This document shows, piece by piece, positions 6,675 through 9,365 of a DNA stretch of 9,365 nt; the first letter of the stretch is position 1; every line of letters starts with the position of its first letter. The position numbers and the translations under genes were made by a program. This stretch comes from Burkholderiales bacterium (GTDB lineage: Bacteria > Pseudomonadota > Gammaproteobacteria > Burkholderiales > Burkholderiaceae_C). Under the pieces are notes generated by a model. It made no database searches, had not been told where the DNA came from, and saw only the letters and a program-made list of their open reading frames with translations. The DNA is taken from positions 1 to 9,365 of the forward strand of contig CANHBY010000021.1 of NCBI GenBank assembly GCA_947458895.1. Reading direction: 5' to 3'.

Positions 6675-7315
6675 GGCTTATCTCCTGCCGCAGCGGCCGG
6701 AGGAAGTTCGGAAGCCGACTCCTCTACCGTGGGTTTCATTTTGATGATGCGAACCCGATCCGCCTTCTTGACCCGAACCTGCTCGGAGGGGTTGAGATAC
6801 TTGGAATCCTTGCGACGGCGCAGTGTCAAGGCGATGGCGGCAATGATGGCCACCAGCAGCAGCACGGCTGCAATCTGCAAGGGGTAGAGGTAGTCGGTGT
6901 AGAGCTCGATACCGAGCATCTTGGTGTTGCCCAATTCAGCCAACAAGGGGTCAACAGGTGCAACGCGCCGGTCAAAGCCAGGGATCAGGACCAAAGACAT
7001 TTCAAGGGCAATGACCACACCGACAAACGCAGCCACGGGAAAATGCTTCCAGAACCCCTGCCTGAACGATTCGGTGTTGATGTCAAGCATCATCACCACG
7101 AACAGGAATAGCACCATGACCGCACCCACATAAACCAAAACAAGGGTGATGGCCAAGAACTCAGCTTGCAGCAGGACCCAAATACAGGCCGCCGAAAAGA
7201 AGGCCAGCACCAGAAACAGTGCCGCATGAACGGGGCTACGTGCTGTGATGACCCGAAAAGCCGAGAGCAGCAGGAAGGTCGAGAAAATATAGAAAAAAAC
7301 GGGGGTCGTATTCAT
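6671..7315 (-). CDS. nuoJ: NADH-quinone oxidoreductase subunit J
   Basis: NuoJ (homologue of mitochondrial ND6) is a five-helix membrane subunit of complex I. Its third helix is thought to change shape when quinone reduction is coupled to pumping. The 214-residue protein shows predicted helices at about 1-22, 28-48, 54-78, 92-112 and 143-165. The conserved third-helix segment [19 protein letters not shown] is at about 60-78, with the usual [20 protein letters not shown] before the last helix. A basic then Ala/Pro-rich cytoplasmic tail (about 166-214) follows, which is low in conservation. The ATG at 7313-7315 lies 18 bases after nuoI; only a distant GAGG precedes it. Its end overlaps nuoK by 4 bases. 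Confidence 0.97.
   Translation of the reverse strand: MNTTPVFFYIFSTFLLLSAFRVITARSPVHAALFLVLAFFSAACIWVLLQAEFLAITLVLVYVGAVMVLFLFVVMMLDINTESFRQGFWKHFPVAAFVGVVIALEMSLVLIPGFDRRVAPVDPLLAELGNTKMLGIELYTDYLYPLQIAAVLLLVAIIAAIALTLRRRKDSKYLNPSEQVRVKKADRVRIIKMKPTVEESASELPPAAAAGDKP
6682..6686 (-). promoter_or_regulatory. Shine-Dalgarno of nuoK inside the nuoJ 3' end
   Basis: AGGAG lies 7 bases before the nuoK ATG and within the last codons of nuoJ. It is the strongest ribosome-binding site noted here and fixes the nuoK start, which otherwise looks long for the family. Confidence 0.75.
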
Positions 7316-7333
7316 GGGATTCGGATGTCTGCC

Positions 7334-7828
7334 TCAGCGATAGCGAGCATCGGCCTCTCTGTTGGCAGCGATTTCTTTCTCAAAGCGATCACCCACCGCG
7401 AGCAGCATGTCTTTGGTGAAGTAAAGATCGCCGCGCTTTTCGCCGTGGTATTCGAAAATATGCGTCTCTACGATCGAGTCGACCGGGCAGCTCTCTTCAC
7501 AGAAACCGCAGAAGATGCATTTGGTGAGATCGATGTCGTAACGCGTGGTACGGCGCGAGCCGTCGTCACGCACAGTCGACTCGATGGTGATGGCCATGGC
7601 GGGGCACACAGCCTCGCACAGCTTGCAAGCAATACAACGCTCTTCACCATTTTCGTAGCGCCGCAGCGCGTGCAAGCCCCGGAAGCGAGGAGACGCAGGC
7701 GTTTTCTCTTCAGGGAACTGCACGGTCACTTTGCGCGCAAAGAAATGCCGCCCTGTCAGGGCCATGCCCTTAAAGAGCTCGGTGAGCATGAAGCTAGAAA
7801 AAAGCTCCTTGATGGTGGCAACCGCCAT
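7334..7828 (-). CDS. nuoI: NADH-quinone oxidoreductase subunit I, two [4Fe-4S] clusters
   Basis: NuoI (homologue of mitochondrial TYKY/NDUFS8) is the ferredoxin-like subunit that carries clusters N6a and N6b from the NuoG chain toward NuoB. Both cluster motifs are intact. Cys65, Cys68 and Cys71 with Cys75 form [12 protein letters not shown], and Cys104, Cys107 and Cys110 with Cys114 form [12 protein letters not shown]; the last Cys of each ligates the other cluster in the usual ferredoxin swap. The N-terminal amphipathic helix (about 1-30) and [18 protein letters not shown] are typical. The length of 164 residues is normal. The ATG at 7826-7828 has GGAAGG 6 bases upstream, in the 21-base spacer after nuoH. 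Confidence 0.98.
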   Translation of the reverse strand: MAVATIKELFSSFMLTELFKGMALTGRHFFARKVTVQFPEEKTPASPRFRGLHALRRYENGEERCIACKLCEAVCPAMAITIESTVRDDGSRRTTRYDIDLTKCIFCGFCEESCPVDSIVETHIFEYHGEKRGDLYFTKDMLLAVGDRFEKEIAANREADARYR

Positions 7829-7834
7829 GACAAA

Positions 7835-7840
7835 CCTTCC
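7835..7840 (-). promoter_or_regulatory. Shine-Dalgarno of nuoI
   Basis: GGAAGG sits 6 bases before the nuoI ATG, in the spacer after nuoH. It supports the chosen start. Confidence 0.65.
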
Positions 7841-7849
7841 TTCTTCGGA

Positions 7850-8956
7850 CTATTTCCAGATGTTCCAGGGAGACTGAATCCACAGCCCGACCACAACCAA
7901 CCACACCAGGGTGACCGGTATGAAAATCTTCCAACCCAGACGCATGATTTGGTCATAGCGAAAGCGTGGGAATGTGGCTCGCACCCATAGGAACAGCGTG
8001 CAAACCATGAATGTCTTGGCAAAAAGCCAGAACCAGTTCCAAAGCCACAGGGTGCTTGTGATGAAAGCTGGCGTCTCGATGCCAAACACTGAGAGTGATA
8101 CCGGCGCCATCCAGCCACCCAAGAAAAGCAAGGAGGCGACCACAGAGACCAGAATAATGTTGGCGTACTCGGCCAGGAAGAACATGGCAAACGACATACC
8201 AGAGTACTCGACCATGTGCCCTGCCACGATTTCCGACTCGCCTTCGACCACATCAAAGGGGTGGCGATTGGTTTCGGCGATCCCTGCAATCACGTAGACC
8301 ACAAAGATGGGAAGCAGCGGCAGCCAGTTCCAGCTCAAAAAGCTAACACCCATGTCAGCAAACATGCCACGCCCTTGGGCCAGAACAATCTCAGTGAGAT
8401 TCAGGCTGGCAGACACCATGAGTACCACCACCAGACAAAAGCCCATGGCAATCTCATAGCTCACCATCTGGGCTGACGCACGCAGGGCCCCTAGGAAGGC
8501 ATATTTTGAATTGGAGGCCCAACCTGCAACGATCACGCCATACACCTCCATCGAGGTGATAGCCATCAGGAAAAGCAGGCCCGCATTGATGTTGGACAGC
8601 GCAGCCTCTGGACCGAAAGGAATCACAGCCCATGCAGCCAGTGCAGGCATGATGGTCATGACTGGCGCAATCAGGAACAACGCTTTGCTCGACGCTGTAG
8701 GAACGATGATTTCCTTGAAGATCAGCTTGACGGCATCGGCAATCGGTTGAAGCAAGCCCAGAGGGCCCACACGGTTGGGGCCCGGACGAATTTGAGTCCA
8801 GGCGATGGCCTTGCGCTCCCACAACGTCAGGTAGGCCACACAGATCATGAGGGGCAAGACCAGCGCTACGATCTTGATCAGCGTCCAGACCAAGGCCCAC
8901 GCAGCACCCAGCGTCGACGCGCCGAATTCTTGGATGGTTTGAAGAAGTTCCAGCAT
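7850..8956 (-). CDS. nuoH: NADH-quinone oxidoreductase subunit H
   Basis: NuoH (homologue of mitochondrial ND1) joins the peripheral and membrane arms and forms much of the quinone-binding chamber. The 368-residue protein has about 8-9 membrane helices. Signature segments are present: [19 protein letters not shown] at 47-65, SYEIAMG at 166-172, [20 protein letters not shown] at 227-246 with the acidic loop facing the quinone cavity, and [18 protein letters not shown] near 326-343. The NRHPFD wording rather than ERAPFD is what I associate with beta- and alphaproteobacteria. The ATG at 8954-8956 is 7 bases after the nuoG stop, with only a modest GAGAC-type site upstream, so translation is probably coupled. 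The stop is TAG, whereas the other complete genes end in TGA. Confidence 0.98.
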   Translation of the reverse strand: MLELLQTIQEFGASTLGAAWALVWTLIKIVALVLPLMICVAYLTLWERKAIAWTQIRPGPNRVGPLGLLQPIADAVKLIFKEIIVPTASSKALFLIAPVMTIMPALAAWAVIPFGPEAALSNINAGLLFLMAITSMEVYGVIVAGWASNSKYAFLGALRASAQMVSYEIAMGFCLVVVLMVSASLNLTEIVLAQGRGMFADMGVSFLSWNWLPLLPIFVVYVIAGIAETNRHPFDVVEGESEIVAGHMVEYSGMSFAMFFLAEYANIILVSVVASLLFLGGWMAPVSLSVFGIETPAFITSTLWLWNWFWLFAKTFMVCTLFLWVRATFPRFRYDQIMRLGWKIFIPVTLVWLVVVGLWIQSPWNIWK

Positions 8957-8963
8957 GTCCGTC

Positions 8964-9365
8964 TCAGACCTTCTCGACAGTGATGGGGCCGAACATCGGG
9001 CCCAGCTTGGAGGTGGCTTCTTGACCAGTGGGGATGCGAACGGCTTGAGCTGCCAAGCTGGGATCGCACTCCACGGGGAGAACCACTGCGGATGAGTTTT
9101 GCTTCACACGCACCGAGGCGCCTTCAAACAAGCCGAGGGCGTTCCAAACCGCAGTTGACACGGTGGCTACCACTGCGCGGGCATCGGCCGTCAATTGCAA
9201 CGAGGTCGCACGACGAACCATGCTGTCGGTGGCATAGATCGACACGTCTGTCAGACGCTCGAGCTGATCAAGGGACCTGGGCTGTACAGCAACCAGTTGG
9301 ACCGCAGTGAGCGCTTGGTTGCTAAGCCGATCGGGAAAGTTGAGCGGGTCACCCAGCGCTGCCTC
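8964..9365 (-). CDS. nuoG: NADH-quinone oxidoreductase subunit G, C-terminal end
   Basis: Only the last 133 codons and the TGA are in the window; the gene continues past the right edge. NuoG carries several of the iron-sulphur clusters of the peripheral arm in its N-terminal part, which is outside this window. The visible part is the C-terminal molybdopterin-oxidoreductase-like end, which binds no cofactor here. It shows [21 protein letters not shown], a beta-rich segment with GASVRVKQ, and the ending [13 protein letters not shown]. Identification rests on this ending plus its position directly before nuoH. A GTG at 9243-9245 is an internal Val codon, since the frame stays open to the window edge. 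Confidence 0.93.
   Translation of the reverse strand, partial: EAALGDPLNFPDRLSNQALTAVQLVAVQPRSLDQLERLTDVSIYATDSMVRRATSLQLTADARAVVATVSTAVWNALGLFEGASVRVKQNSSAVVLPVECDPSLAAQAVRIPTGQEATSKLGPMFGPITVEKV

Noticed and set aside
7166..7990. 274-codon open frame on the plus strand opposite nuoJ, nuoI and nuoH
   Set aside because: It runs across three well-identified genes on the other strand, has no recognisable domain, and is the sort of frame left open by the codon usage of the real genes.

Overview
This window is the downstream part of a respiratory complex I (NDH-1, nuo) operon, read entirely from the minus strand. From right to left it holds the 3' end of nuoG, then complete nuoH, nuoI, nuoJ, nuoK, nuoL, nuoM and nuoN, followed by a NUDIX hydrolase gene. 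After a gene-free gap of about 210 bases comes the 5' part of a separate gene for an exported Sel1-repeat protein, which runs off the left edge. The gene order matches the conserved 14-gene nuo cluster of proteobacteria. The protein wording (for example [16 protein letters not shown] in NuoH and the ending [12 protein letters not shown] in NuoG) and a NUDIX gene after nuoN point to a betaproteobacterium of the order Burkholderiales, perhaps Comamonadaceae or a relative. That placement rests on remembered family resemblance, not on a search.

Layout: nuoG tail 8964-9365; nuoH 7850-8956; nuoI 7334-7828; nuoJ 6671-7315; nuoK 6333-6674 (ATGA overlap with nuoJ); nuoL 4277-6304; nuoM 2770-4254; nuoN 1183-2673; NUDIX hydrolase 559-1143; non-coding gap 351-558; Sel1-repeat protein 1-350 (partial). 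Spacers inside the operon are 7-39 bases, except one of 96 bases between nuoM and nuoN that carries a possible hairpin.

The genes act together. NuoG and NuoI belong to the iron-sulphur electron path of the peripheral arm. NuoH forms much of the quinone chamber where the arm meets the membrane. NuoJ and NuoK carry the connecting charged axis, and NuoN, NuoM and NuoL are the three antiporter-like proton-pumping subunits. The conserved lysines and glutamates of the pumping subunits are all present, so the complex looks functional. The NUDIX enzyme is probably an ADP-ribose pyrophosphatase-type housekeeping enzyme co-transcribed with the operon.

I found no mobile element, tRNA, rRNA, CRISPR array or sign of horizontal transfer. 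This is ordinary core-genome sequence. The findings are modest: a histidine-rich loop in NuoL, two length differences in NuoK, the nuoM-nuoN spacer, a short sequence shared by two spacers, the NUDIX linkage, and a possible SD-masking hairpin before the Sel1 gene.
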